A DNA stretch of 64,000 bases from Sipunculus nudus (lineage: Eukaryota; Annelida; Sipuncula; Golfingiida; Sipunculidae): the NCBI GenBank assembly GCA_026874595.1, contig CM049318.1, positions 58,874,250 to 58,938,249 of the forward strand, in the 5' to 3' direction. This document shows, piece after piece, positions 35,966-48,404 of the stretch. The translations under genes were made by a program, and so were the position numbers. Position 1 is the first letter of the stretch. Each line of letters starts with the position of its first letter. The notes under the pieces are model-generated. The model was not told where the DNA came from and did no database searches. It saw only the letters and a list, made by a program, of their open reading frames with translations.

Positions 35966-36345
35966 CCTTGTGACCTTTGACCTTATTAGATATGCACAGA
36001 TTTCAAAGAATATTAAACCCAAGTATATTATTTTAATGGCTAAATATTCATACAAAACCCGTTAAATTCCTAGTTCTCGCAGAAATGGCACTAAGAAGTT
36101 TGCTGACCTCTGACCTTGTATAAAATTTTGCAGATGTTTTGCCGAGAATTGAAATTAGGTGAGAAACATTATTGCTGAGTATTTATAGTGAGTTTCATGA
36201 AAATCCATCTAATTTCTGGGGAGCAATCAAAGTCTAGTGACCTCTGACCTCATTCAGTATGCGTGGATTTTATCGAGAGTCGGACTCTGGCAAGATACTG
36301 TTTCGGATAATATTTAATATGAGATTCTTCAAAATCTAGCAAATC
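35940..36345 (+). repeat. ~134-bp tandem repeat, three units with DR1-like motifs
   Basis: TGACCTTTGACCTT (35971), TGACCTCTGACCTT (36104) and TGACCTCTGACCTC (36238) are spaced 133 and 134 bases apart. Around them are diverged but alignable words (GTATGCGTGGATTTTA-like, TTCAAAGAATATTAA-like, CTAAATATTCAT/GAGTATTTATAG). TGACCTNTGACCT is the complement of a direct repeat of AGGTCA with one spacer, the DR1 site of RXR/HNF4-type nuclear receptors. Binding is not shown. Confidence 0.6.
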
Positions 36346-39300
36346 CCCTTGTAAGTTACTGTGGTTAGTTTAGTCTTTATTGCGTTTAGAAAGAGAAGAA
36401 TAAAGAGAATAAGAGTAAAGAAAAATGAAATTTGAATATCCGAATTTGTTGAATTGTTATTATTTATCATTTTTTTATCATTCCATATAACAGTACTTTG
36501 ACTTTTACTGCTACTACTATTATTATAAGTAGTACGTTAACAACTCCAACTGTTAACAACTCCAACTCATTACTATGATATTAATGCTTATATCAAATAT
36601 GTTTTTACACTCATATGTAGTACTGGTATCATGTGTCAGATTATCTTGTTGCTGACCAAAATTTTAAAGAGGATCGAAAAAGTCTGGATTAAGTGTAGAA
36701 CGTGGTCTTGGTTCAGCCTTGGCGAGGATAGGCGCTCTCTTGAGGTACGGAGATATGACTGAATATAAAATATAAACATAGATTATGCTTTCCAACGATG
36801 TGCGGCATCATGGTATTAATTACGGCCGACATCCGGCTTGTGACCTCCAAGTTTTAGCCAAAAAATGAAAATCGAGAAAAAAATTTGAAATGGTTGCGAG
36901 AAACGAATCACTCAGCGATTAAACTCTGATTAAAGGAACCTATTCACTTACATACCAGTTATATAAAGCTGCTTAAAATAAACAATTAAGCAGAAAAATC
37001 TGTCCCGCCCAAACCGCGCCGGGTTATGATTCAGAATGATATTTGATCGGCCAGTCGAGGTAATATGGGATATCAGTGAAACACCAGGCGGGCATCATCA
37101 GCCTAGCTAAGTTAGCACTTCGTGCCAAGTTCCTTTTGCAAATTTGCTTGACAATCTGAAATCACACCATGTGGCCATAAGAATTTTCCCTCGAATTATA
37201 TAAGCCAGGGGCACAGCCCTGAGAACAGAGGGGATTGGGGAAGCTGCAGCCATGATTTCACCAAAGGACCCCAGGGGCCTACCAAGGAGGTGGGGGGTGC
37301 CAAAGCGAGCCAACTCATAGAGACCAGCTTCAAGTCAGTCTGAACATGGCAATACGCAGAGTGACACGAAACGAATAAGTCAAAAACAATTAAAAAGACA
37401 ACCTGATTTAATTCCTCATAAATATTATAAATACGCGCAATGTTTACCATTGGGCACCCTGCCATCTTTATTTCTACAGGACAATGAAACTTATACAACA
37501 CTACTGATCCACTAGACGAAAGATAACTCTGCATACATTTTGTATGAACACTCACTTTGCATCGCTCATTATACGCCAGTAGTTTTCAGAAGAAAATTAA
37601 TAGCTGTACTAGATTATTACACGTTGTTGGGACCGTACCACGCGACTTCGCCAGCGACGGATTTTCCGTGGGTCGAGTTCAAACCGGGCAGTGTTTACAA
37701 TGAGCCGTGCTGGAAACATTGACGTTATTTTGGATAGATTAGCCTGCATTAACCACTTCGCGTAATAATGGCAAATTTCTCATGATGTTTTACGAAATAA
37801 GGAAAAATGACTCACACAGGACAAACATCGTTCCGGACATTTCAAGAACAAAACCAGGGATTACCAAAACGTGGCCAGATAGGAGTTGCCTGAAATCGGT
37901 TGAATGGCAACACTATCAATCAAAATGTATTTAATTAAAAACCGTGATAACCAAGAGATTTGCATGAAACATGAAGTATTATCCTCAAGCCGTTCTCTAC
38001 ACACATATATGGAAGGATTATTGTCAACGGGCCAGGTAAGTCGATTTTTTATTAGGTAGTACATGAATATGTAACATATTTTTTGTTTATCACGTGCGTT
38101 TGTCAGCGCCCTGGATACTTTTAAATTGACGTGTAATTATACGATGTGTAGACACATGCACTCATTCTTACAGTTTTAAGTATCAGGGGTGCGACACAAA
38201 GGTGCCCCATAATCGCATTGCTCCTTTATTATCAAATGTGGCTGTATCGATTCCCATTCCTATGGGTGCTGTCAGCCAAACACTGTATTAACCGATATAA
38301 CATTTTCCAAGAGCATTCAAACAGGTTCAATTTACCTTCTCGGGTGTACACTTGTTATTGAGTACCTACGAATCTGGCCATGAAGACATGACACTCAGGC
38401 CTTCTACAATAACTTGGCCTGCGAGTCATGATGCAAGTCATAACAGAACGCCCATTCTAATGGTCGGATCAAAATATTTGCTGTGTGGTAGTATTTGACA
38501 TCAGAGGCTTATATGATCGTGTTATATTAACTAAAAAATGAAGAAAAACTGTTGTTCTCGACGGCACTGAATAACACAGTTGTCAAGCAGTCATAAGGGA
38601 CGCAGAGACAAACTTTCCGAGTAAAACCAGCCTCGTTATTAATAACTGCTGTATGAATATACCTAAGTCAACCGTTAAAGTAATATTTATTATTTTTTTA
38701 ACAGGACAAAGTCAGAAATGACAAGTCAAGTCAAGTATATTAAACTGAAAAAGTACTTTTAGAAATTGCATGCACATCATGAACTAGAATTGATGCGAAC
38801 CCAATAGCTTGTACTGCCACCCGAACGTCTTCAGTCAATTAAAAATTAATGTTTGGGTGGCAGGCTGCCTCTACAACAAATCTTGATATGGCCTACCTGA
38901 TGCAAGATCCTTTTTTCAACAACCCCCCCCCCCCCCTCAGTTGAAGAGATTTAGGGGGGAAATGATTATTGGGGGGGGGGGGCTGGGCATGATATGGTAT
39001 TGACGAAATCACTCCACGAGATTATAAGTATGATTCGCGGCGTCATGAATGTCGTAAAATATTTATTGTCTGTTTACATTGTTATTAAGATTATTTATAA
39101 ATAACAATTTTCTGTTTATGGTTAAATGCCCTCCAGCATGTTTAAATAAACAGTGAAAATCATCCAATACATACAATCCGATTGATTTAAACATTTCAGA
39201 CTATATGGCGTAGCAGTTGAAAATATATTAGCGTACATAAAAAAAAAGGTTTAAGAATATATGCACCATGGTCAAAAATAAATAACTCACGTGAATACAT

Positions 39301-39800
39301 TTTTGCCCCCTCCCCTTCCCCCCCCCCCCCCCCCAATGCCTACATATGACATAGAAATAGTGAGAGTACATCCGTCTTTCCGTCAGTTGTGCCTTCTTGC
39401 TCTCCGTCCAACCATACACTATTGATGCAACTCATGAAATGCTGGGTCAGGTTCGAATATGGTTGACCTTGATGCAGTTTTCAAAGTCACAGAGGCAATC
39501 TTGGTGGATTACACTGACTCAATTTTGGCAATGGTCATTATTCCGAAATGTTTGGACAAGTATTTGTTGCAAGTTTTTCACCAAACAATAACTTCGGTAA
39601 CAATTCTCAGGTAGTGTTTTAATTATTACACTTCCTATAACCATGCAAGTTCTCCCTGGTGGTCCTGTTTGTTACTTACACTTCTCAAAAGGACTGCTTA
39701 CAGTTAAATATCTCAAATTTCATATAGGTATTCACAAACTTTTTTTCCAGCTACTTCCACAACAGGCTGGGGACACACTTTTTTCTTGTTCAGTCTGAAT
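36346..39800. other. Intergenic DNA, mostly unassigned
   Basis: C14 (about 38923-38937) and G13 (about 38971-38983) tracts face each other and could pair. A C17-type run lies at about 39319-39335. CCGTCTTTCCGTCAG at 39369 resembles the leader of the 145-bp array. Short frames near 37.1-37.7 kb have no recognisable domain. No gene identified. Confidence 0.4.
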
Positions 39801-40352
39801 CAGGGGCGAATACAAGATCTTAGAAAGTGGATGCTCAGCACTGTAACACAGGTAAATATGTGTGACGGGAATGCTAGCAGAGTTATACATATTGTGGGTC
39901 ACACATATTCGCAGGGAAATAATTTCGCGATTTTCATTTTTAGAGTTTCGCGAGGGTTCCATTTCGAAGTCTCAATTAACATACAACATACCTATAAAGA
40001 TTATTACCATCATTATATAAATTGATCATATCAATTATTAAGTGCGCAGAATTTATAGTGGCACCCTCTGAACATACAATATATATTATTGTTCATACAA
40101 TAAGTATTTTACCTTTCAATTGCTTTCGACGCTGGGACCCCTTGTTCACGAAGGTTTTTTTTTCGCGATAACTCAAATAATTCAATTTTGAAACCCTTTC
40201 TTGTGCAAATGTAAAGCGCAGAAACCGGCACTAGAGGCGACACCTGAAGCTGCTAAACGGTATTGAGCGCTTATTGTTCAATTTCCCAGATTTTTGGGGG
40301 GTCGAAAACACATGTGCGCGCTCCCCCTGCGCCTAGTCTAAATCCGACCCTG
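39801..40352. mobile_element. 552-bp MITE with CAGGGGCGAAT/CAGGGTCGGAT ends
   Basis: The left end is CAGGGGCGAATACAAGATCT. The right end, reverse complemented, is CAGGGTCGGATTTAGACTAG. The right-end neighbourhood (TCCCCCTGCGCCTAG) resembles that of the 262-bp element at 23.2 kb, so they are related. No transposase frame is present. Confidence 0.55.
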
Positions 40353-41950
40353 GTAGCTATGGTAATCGGTATCTTGACCATTAGAAGGTCACGGGTCAAG
40401 GATAAAGCTGAAATAAATTGACTTGCCCTACACCCCCCCCCCCCCCCCACCAATAGAAAAAAACTCTGCTAATAAAAAATTGGCTTGAACAGTGTTATCT
40501 TCATTATTTTATTCAATTTGAGGTGAAGGTTTCCCGTTGGATCGCCTGTGGGTTTCCGCCATGACCTTTGCCCGCCCGTCCGACCAGAAATCGTTAAATT
40601 TAGTTTATTCAGTCTCCTTAGCCTCGGGTGTGCACAGCAGTCACCAGAAGATGTCCCCTATAACGCAGAGATCAGTTCTATTGACATTAGTCTCCGAACC
40701 ATTAGTCTCCGAACCACCCCCGCCTTGCACTCGGTGTTTGAGCGTGAACCATAATCGTTAGGCCACAAAAATTAGATGTCTGCAAACGCGAAAGCCTCCT
40801 ACCCCCGTCCCCTCAGGTCTTCCTATAAAATTCCTGCATTTCTTCGTGAGCTTAGTGGGGCCCCGCTATTATTCAACAGGGAAATAGGGAAATAGAGCAT
40901 TAAAATAATCAAAGCTATTTTTGTATTTTCCTGTCATGACAAGCTTCAAAATGTATTGTATCCTGACTGAAAGAGGGATCGACTGAAACCTGAAGATTCG
41001 CTGAATCTATTTATTTTCTTGGTTGGGCCGTATTTCCCACCCACCATCATATTTGGATACATGTCATGTCACGTGAGAGCCCAGAAGCCCATCAACACAT
41101 CTTGATTTCCCAGGATGCTTTTTGACCTGTGGCACAGGCTTGGTACGATGCAGCACTCCGAAGTTTAACAAATCTACGTATGGGACTTTTTCTCAATGTC
41201 ATGCGGTCCTGGGTCACATGGGTCTTTATGTGGAACAATCCACAGGATTCTGGACAGACACCCCCCCCCCCCCCCGTAAAGCATCTTCTAAAAAAAATAG
41301 ACACGAAACTCTCCAGTCAAAATTTGCTCTAGGCCCATAAACCAGTTGAAGTGCAAGGGATCTCTGAGTGAGAACAAATGAGAGAGATAGAGACAAAGAG
41401 AGAGACCTTTTAATTTTAAGGTCGCAGCGTTACCGATTGATTTCGAGTTTGTATATATCGCGTATTATATAATATGCATATTAGGCTTATAAATGAAAAT
41501 GTGCAAATATTGTATAACATGATACCATTGTTTATACGTTTTAGTATATAAAATATAGGGTAAATATACAGTATACACTTATATTTGTTTTTTTTTTATG
41601 TGTAAATATAGTATTTATGTCTGTATAGTATACAAACGAGAAAAATACATACATATAAATATATATATATACCTTACAAATATGAGATATATATATAAAC
41701 ATATATATTCTTGTGGAAGAAACCAGAGAAAAGTAAATAATTGAAAATAAAATAAAACGAGATAGGAGATGAATCTTTAAAACACATGGAAACATTGGCC
41801 GTTTTTATGTAATATCTTCTCAGATGACGTGCCCCTCTATTTAAACAAAGTTATATACAGCAAAGCAAAATGTAATTCAAACCTTATTTCAAAAACTCTA
41901 GTCTGGCGTACATTAATTCCCGCTTTTTTCGGGAATACCACGATATAATC
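40353..41950. other. Intergenic DNA with poly-C tracts
   Basis: C16-type runs at about 40433-40448 and 41261-41275. Overlapping frames at 41092-41340 on both strands owe their length partly to the C/G tract. A weak (TA)n patch lies at 41655-41710. Confidence 0.4.
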
Positions 41951-42277
41951 ATGATCAAACGAGGAATGGCCGATTCAAGCACACTTCTCCGTGAAATTCA
42001 CCTGCATAAAAAGGACCAAAAGAAAATAGCTGCTTTTGTAAGGTGCATGAAAATGGATTTTCAAACCTCTTCTGGTGTTTTATATTCGCCGGACACTAAG
42101 TTCCTATACTTAAATGGGATTACCAGCGAAGACTATGAGCGCGTGCTGCCTGCCGCCTCCGTAAGGATGTCAGAAGGAAACCACTCAAATAAGAACTTTG
42201 TCAATAGCTCGGGAAGAAAATTCTCATTACCCGCCGCCGCTGAAGTGCGCCCTCTTGGCCTCCAACGTTCTGTGTGA
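41951..42277 (+). other. Unrecognised open frame or first-exon candidate
   Basis: An ATG frame of 108 codons, with base composition less AT-biased than its surroundings. It begins MIKRGMADSSTLLREIHLHK, then DQKKIAAFVRCMKMDF. After about 70 codons the sequence GCCTCC/GTAAGG (42161) is a plausible splice donor, so the coding part might end there. A TGACGTCA palindrome overlaps the stop (42275-42282). There is no domain match from memory. It could be a small lineage-specific gene, a first exon or chance. Confidence 0.25.
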
Positions 42278-42499
42278 CGTCACAGATTGATGTCTCATCT
42301 AAGGTATGCCAGCCTGTGATGAATTTCAGGTGTATTATTAATGTATTAATAGATCTAACAAACGAAAGAGCGCAGACAAGAGTTCATCGAGTACATTCGA
42401 ATCTGAAGAGCGGTTATATGGGGATAAATGTCAGTTAGTGACAGATGTAACGCGATACGCAATGGCTCCGGGAATGCCAATTGCAATGTTATAGTAAAT

Positions 42500-42605
42500 G
42501 TGTAAAATCAGTCAATTTGCAAAATGACTGAAATTTTCAGTCAATTCACAAATTGCCTGATTCACTCAGACAATTGATAAAATGACCGAAAATTTCAGAC
42601 CTTGG
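42500..42605. repeat. Short degenerate repeat of GTCAATT..ATGACTGAAAATTTCAG
   Basis: About three imperfect 35-45-base units containing (A)GTCAATT, CAAAATGACTGAAATTTTCA and similar words. Partly self-complementary. Function unknown. Confidence 0.5.
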
Positions 42606-44030
42606 AAATGGACTTTTGGTACATATATCTCGATCATTATTATGAAACAGACATTACCTATAGTATAACAAGCTACTTTGAGTAAATGTTATACCTGTTT
42701 CTTTTTTTAGGTTATTGATGAAGAAGATAGTGATCAGGTAATAAGAATGAAATACACAAGACTGCATGGTTAGGGGTAACTGAATCATATAGATGGAATA
42801 TGTATACTATTAAAACATTAAGAAATATGCATACTACATATTTTACAACACACAGGACCTCATCTTTGCTCATGTAAGAACGAAAATCCAGTCAAATGGA
42901 AGCTTTTGATTAAATGAAACATTAAAATGGGCGATAATATGTGAAATTTATGGTGTAGAACGGTGGAGGATACCAACAGTTACATAGTTAAGATTTGTAC
43001 TGTGAGTGGAGCCGAACACTGGTAATATCGAGTCCACTTTTAATGAGAAAGTACATAAGCGCCATCTGGTGGGGACACTCCCAAATTTTTCAAAACATAC
43101 TGGACATACCATATATCCTCCCCGTCTACCATACTTTCAAATAAAAGAATTTCATTTTGCCATATAAATATGATTTTGTATCAGTTCGTTAAATATGAGG
43201 GGTTTATTTTTTACAAAATTATATGACAGTTTCTTCAAATATTAACAAAGTGTTATTTTACAGATGTAACTTATAACATGAAACAATTATTGATAATGTG
43301 GCATGATTCACTCTATGTTATGACCTTGTGGGACCCGGGTAATAAAACACAAATTAAATAATTCATTCTGATTTCGAGAATTCAAACCAGGACTTGAAAG
43401 TTTTATTGTAATATAACAAGCGCCGAATCCAAGAGTTGGGGGGGAGGGGGGCAGGGAATGTTACTGCCTTAAGTATTTTAAGGTCAAACGCCTTTTTTTA
43501 CGCACGTCTTTGACGGTATGTATTATGGTATACCCACCTTCCGTCTGTCCGTCCGTCCGTTAACTTTTAGTTTCGCCGTGATAATTAACCAGGGCTTTGA
43601 TGGATTTTCACAAAACTCACCATATCTACTTACCAATAGAGTTTGGCCTAATGTTTGCTTTCTCTTCCCATTTATTTTTTGCTTTGCATGAATTTTGCTC
43701 CCTGCATGTGTTTTCCCAATTTTCTCCCTGTTCGCCTTCCTCCTATGCGCTGATGCCATGTTATCGTTTCAACAAGCTGTATAAACGTTTAAACACACAG
43801 GAACAAGGTAACCAGGACATACGACAAAATTATTGCTCTACGGATTCTTTAAAAATTGCTGCTCCAATTTTTACGTGAATAAAAGCAAACATTTTATTTT
43901 CAAAAAACGACTAGGTCCTTGGTGATGTTGCTAATTTGGGCTGCGGTACAAATTCCCTAAAAAATTCTTAAAAGTATGAAAATTTGGACTTAATTTTGTG
44001 TTGCTCATATCCAACATTTCAAGAATTGAG
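42606..44030. other. Intergenic DNA, nothing recognised
   Basis: Contains a G-rich run at about 43438-43452 and a TCCGTCCGTCCGT leader at 43549-43561 resembling that before the 145-bp array. No coding signal. Two overlapping frames at 43523-43878 have no recognisable product. Confidence 0.4.
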
Positions 44031-44034
44031 ATAA

Positions 44035-44320
44035 TTATTTAGCGGGGGCGGGGTGGGGGGGCTAGATGTAATCATCCCCCCCCCAACACCCTGATATTTA
44101 GAGAATAATATTTGTGTATTTGAAATGAAATTTATTGTTAATTAAAATAATAGACTAAATTTAGTATTGACTTTCAAACCTGCCTGGTTTAGAATTAACA
44201 TGTACTTAATACACAACACTGTAATTTTTAAAACATTATACTTAATTGTAATATATGTGAAATGTGTCGCACGGAAAATAAGAATCTATATTTCCATACA
44301 CTATACCAAATATATAACTT

Positions 44321-44362
<42 letters not shown>

Positions 44363-44466
44363 TATAAACATTTATATACATGTATATATAACAGTTTTCA
44401 TAAAACACAGACATGCAAATTAGCACCCCCCCCTCCCCCTTTTCGAATTTCTGGATCCGCCACTGG
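44035..44466 (-). mobile_element. MITE with CAGTGGCGGATCC end (copy E)
   Basis: Reverse complement of the right edge gives CAGTGGCGGATCCAGAAATT followed by a long G tract. The body shares TACTTAATTGTAATATA and GTGAAATGTGTC with the MITE at 33.5 kb and has a (TAA)n run at 44322-44362. The left edge has a G-rich and C-rich pair (44045-44090). The same right-end sequence recurs at 51.82-51.87 and 63.14-63.19 kb. Confidence 0.5.
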
Positions 44467-45171
44467 TCATGGCCCCCTCCCTCTATCCTGGCTACGCCCC
44501 TGTCCAGTATGATCGTGTGGTCTTAGATTAATTAACAACCCGAGATTGGACACTTCTTTTGCTCGGTCTTCATAGAAGTTTGTTTCACCGCCTAATGCTG
44601 TTGTTACGTTGGCTGTAGCATTAATATCAACCAGATTAGCAATCGAAAAAAAAAGAGGAAAAAGGTGCATTTTTTTATGTATTTTAATTTGACTTTTTTC
44701 TCTGTGCTCGTTTCGCTTTCATTTTCTGCGTACAATTTTCTCTTTTGAAATATTTGAAAGGACTAAGACGTTATGGGACTCAAGATTAATATTTAAGAAG
44801 AATATTTGCAATTAATTTCCATATCTGTTCATCTTTTACGTCCTTTCCACCTATCTTTGCCGATGCCGCATGCAGAATGTAGTAATTTTTTACTAATCAG
44901 AGCTTTTTCAATATTTACAGCGGGACAGAACAAAGGCATGCTTTTCACCTATTTTCTCCTTAATTGAAAATAATAGTCGCGTTTTTCTCAGCTTACAAGA
45001 GGAATACTTAATTGCCGGAAAGGGAAAGCTCTCATACAAAGCCGTACGATCGCCATACATTAGACAGGCATCATGTTTTCTTTGGGTTCACGATTACTTC
45101 ACATATACAACACCGAAAACGTGTCAGACACATGTTCATGTTTGTACATTCCTGTGAATGTACGTCGGAGA
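44467..45171. other. Unassigned spacer
   Basis: CTATCCTGGCTACGCCCCTG (44481-44500) is the complement of a CAGGGGCGTAGCCAGG end, so another decayed MITE end abuts copy E. A 67-codon minus frame here simply reads through that end. Nothing else is recognised. Confidence 0.4.
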
Positions 45172-45175
45172 TACA

Positions 45176-45768
45176 GTGATTTCAGATAACCCTCCGCTCC
45201 ACATTTCAGATTACCCCCGGTAACTTGAAATCAATTTCAGATTTCACCCCGGTAACTTAAGAATTTCCGGTCACATCCCGGTAACTTAAAATGAATTTCA
45301 GATTACACCCCGGTAACTTGAAATCGATGTCAGATTACATCCAGTAACATGAAATCGATTTCAGATTACACCCCGGTAATTTGATATGGATTTCAGATTA
45401 AACTCAGTAACTTGAAATCGATTTCAGATTACACCCCTGTAACTTGAAATCGATATCAGATTACATCCCGGTAACTTGAAATCGATATCAGATTACATCC
45501 TGGTAACTTGAAATCGATATCAGATTACATCCCGGTAACTTGAAATCGATATCAGATTACATCCCGGTAACTTGAAATCGATATCAGAATACATCCCGGT
45601 AACTTGAAATCGATATCAGATTACATCCCGGTAACTTGAAATCGATATCAGATTACATCCCGGTAACTTGATATGGATTTCAGATTACACCCTGGTAACT
45701 TGAAATCGATTTTAGATTAACCCCGGTAACATGAAATCCATTTCAGATTACACCCGGTAACTTGAAAT
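45176..45768 (+). repeat. 32-bp satellite array
   Basis: The unit is CAGATTACATCCCGGTAACT followed by TGAAATCGATAT. In the regular core, starts at 45425, 45457, 45489, 45521 and 45553 give exact 32-base spacing. About 18 units in all, with edge units more degenerate. Many units contain GATATC or ATCGAT palindromes. One unit reappears at about 46888-46925, beyond the LINE insertion. Confidence 0.95.
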
Positions 45769-46129
45769 CATTTTATTAGAACATATTTATACAGGATAGC
45801 CCGTTCAGACAAGATTGTCTGATCTGCCACTGGGCCGTGTTGGGCTATACAGTTTAAACAATATATAAAAATTATGTAAAATGCAAACAGGATTAATATA
45901 ATTGACTTAAGATTAAAAAATGCAGCAAGATGTGATATTATACATGAAAATATATAACTAAGACATGCAATGTAATATACCACAAGATGTGATATTAAAC
46001 ATGAATATAAAACTATAACATGCAACGTGCTATACAAGGCAATCATGAGTGTGACATAGATATAAAATATAAAAGAATATGAAATAGCATGCATTATATG
46101 ACATATAAAGCATAAATAAAAGGTTTATT

Positions 46130-46893
46130 ACATGACACTTTTTTAAAGACCTGTAAGGAGGAGCAGTTTATTTGAGATTCGTTTAATGTGTTCCACAAAA
46201 TAGGACCTCGGCATAAAAATGATTTTTAAAGTAGTCTGTCCGAGGTTTGGGTACATATAAATTATTGGAATAGCTATAGTTGGTGCACTTGGTAAACAAA
46301 AGTGAGCAGGTCGGTCATATAGGATCGACTTAAGTTATTCAGACATTTAAACACAATAATTCGATTCAGATATTCATGTCTTCGTTCAACTGATTTAATG
46401 CCAAGGGACTGACGGATAAATGTTATGCTACATTTATGATTAAAATTCCGACTTATAATACGTGCGGCTCGATTTTGAAGACTTTGAATGCGAGTCAGAA
46501 ATGAAGGAGACGCATTTCCCCAAATTGTGATGCCGTAGTCAATATGTGTCTGAATAAATCCAGTGTACATTTTCAATGCGGTGTCTCAATTGATGTATGT
46601 ATCGACTGCGCCTAAAGAGTGCACCTATTTTAGGGGAGATCTTTTTTCATACTTGTCCAGAGTGATCCGACAATGTTGGTTCTCCTTAAGCACTAACCCC
46701 GAGTTAGTGATACTGTTAGATTGTTAGATCGGCTGGTTAAATGCTGCGATATTAAGGTCCTAAGTCCCCTTAGAACGGGATCTGAAGAGGATGGTTGATG
46801 TTTTTTCTATATTGATTGAAAGCTTATTATCATAAAACCATTCAGATAAAGTAGTGACGCTGTGTCGAAGTTCCTGCCTAATTTTGTTAGGAT
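46130..46893 (-). pseudogene. LINE ORF2 fragment (C-terminal part) inserted in the satellite
   Basis: The minus strand encodes, in order and in different frames: LRHSVTTLSEWFYDNKLSIN then IEKTSTILF (post-catalytic RT region); KISPKIGALFRRSRYI; MYTGFIQTHIDYGITIWGNA then LQNRAARIISRNF (RT thumb region); and NLYVPKPRTDYFKNHF with ILWNTLNESQ (C-terminus). At least three frame changes or stops make it inactive. Upstream RT core and endonuclease are missing, a typical 5'-truncated LINE. It splits the 32-bp satellite, so it inserted after the array formed. Confidence 0.9.
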
Positions 46894-47541
46894 TACAGAT
46901 TACATCCCATTAACTTAAGATCGATTTCAGATTGTACCATACAATTTCAAATTATCCCTTCAAAACAGTTGTTTCTTTATGCTTATATTTACTTCAAAAT
47001 TTTATGATTTTTTTCTTATAGATTTCTGAAACAAGGTCGCATCTTTGTATATCTTATCTGTTAACATAATGTGTCATGCGCTTTGGTGAATGTAATTATC
47101 GTTTAGCGAAGATTTTATTTTTCATATATTGATTCCAGCTGTTAAATATCTCAGCTGAAACGTGATTTTTTAATTAAGACAACATGAGTATAAAGCAAAG
47201 TAATGTTTCATTTAATTTAATCATCAAGGGGACAATCTATACTGTGCGGGGGTAACCTGAAATCAGGTTCTGGGGGTAAACTGAAGTAGGGGTCATCTGA
47301 AGTCTGCTATACCGGAGTGCTGGCAGACAGAAAAAAAAAGAATAAAGTCCAAAAATGTTGGTTTGTCACTCCTCGCGATCATTTTGACTTTGACAATACC
47401 CCCCCCCCCCCCGGCCACCCCATCCAATATTTTTTATTAATTTAACGACTTCGAGCCCCAGCCGCCCAGATATTTATTTCAAGAAAATAAAATAAGAAAA
47501 CTTCCATAAAATTTCTTTTTTTTTGTTTTAGTGTGCTTTCA

Positions 47542-47728
47542 CAGATGCGGATCCAAGATTTGGGAAAAGGAGTTGTCCAACATAGGAGGACTAATGGCAA
47601 AGCCTAAAAAGGATCACCGGGTCAGGGAAAGGAGGGGGGAGGTCCAGGCTACAAACATTTGTCTGAACTCTTTAAAAGAGGCTACGGCGGCTGAAAGGAG
47701 GGGGGAGTCCCCCCTGGATCCGCTTCTG
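47542..47728. mobile_element. 187-bp MITE with CAGATGCGGATCC / CAGAAGCGGATCC ends
   Basis: The left end is CAGATGCGGATCCAAGATTT. The right end, reverse complemented, is CAGAAGCGGATCCAGGGGGG. TTTCA occurs immediately left and one base right of the element, a possible short target-site duplication. The 126-codon plus-strand frame covering it is not a gene. Confidence 0.6.
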
Positions 47729-47999
47729 ATTTCACATGTCCAGCAAGACGATTCTGTAATTATTAACTGGTCCCCTGATAACATGCTTTTTTATCGTAAA
47801 TTTATGATAAAATGTTCAAACATCACTCTCTCGCACTGCACGAGTTATGAAAAAATGCCTGAAAACTCAGTTTGTTTGCCTAATTCATGTATTCAGATGC
47901 TCTTATTATGACGAAAATTCATATCATGTCCCGCTTAAATATGATTAACCATTTTATGGGTTTATGAGTTTATTTCTATATTCATATCTGAATAAAACT

Positions 48000-48360
48000 T
48001 TATGTTGGATGGACCTAGTGAGCTACGGGCCAAAAACATGAATTTAAGCACCCTTGAAGCCAGACAGGGCACAAATCTTAAAGGTGGCTTTTCCGATATC
48101 TGACCTTTATAAATTAAAGGTAATCCCTTTTAGATTTTTTTAAATCAGGCCAGAAACATGGATATCTAGGCACACAGGATGTGTGTTTTGTTTATATCAA
48201 CGTGTTTATAATATGTGGGGGCCGCCAAAATAATCAAAACACATTCAACAAGTGTATCTGGCGGCAAGTCAGATAACACAGAGCTTTGCAAATGGCGTTT
48301 TGCAACAAGTGAACTTTCTGCCTCCGCATATATGCAACCTTCCACCTTACATGGTTACAT

Positions 48361-48404
<44 letters not shown>

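Larger units (their letters stand above)
45174..47307. mobile_element. Satellite-bearing inverted-repeat element with TA flanks
   Basis: Flanked by TA (45172-45173 and 47308-47309). The left end is CAGTGATTTCAGATAACCCT. The right end, reverse complemented, is GCAGACTTCAGATGACCCCT. Both are followed inward by ACTTCAG/ATTTCAG..TTACCCCC units, so the ends form diverged inverted repeats. The left interior is a 32-bp satellite and a LINE fragment interrupts it. No transposase is visible. The TA flanks suggest a Tc1/mariner-type mobiliser; the left end fits (CAGT) but the right end is weaker. Confidence 0.5.

Noticed and set aside
37650-37690. B-box-like GAGTTCAAACCGG
   Set aside because: No matching A box upstream at tRNA spacing and no SINE body.
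45176-45768. CRISPR-like array of regularly spaced repeats
   Set aside because: The 32-base units are directly adjacent with no unique spacers, and the context is an animal genome. It is a satellite.
47531-47911. 126-codon plus-strand frame
   Set aside because: It begins at a non-ATG codon and runs through a MITE with CAGATGCGGATCC ends.
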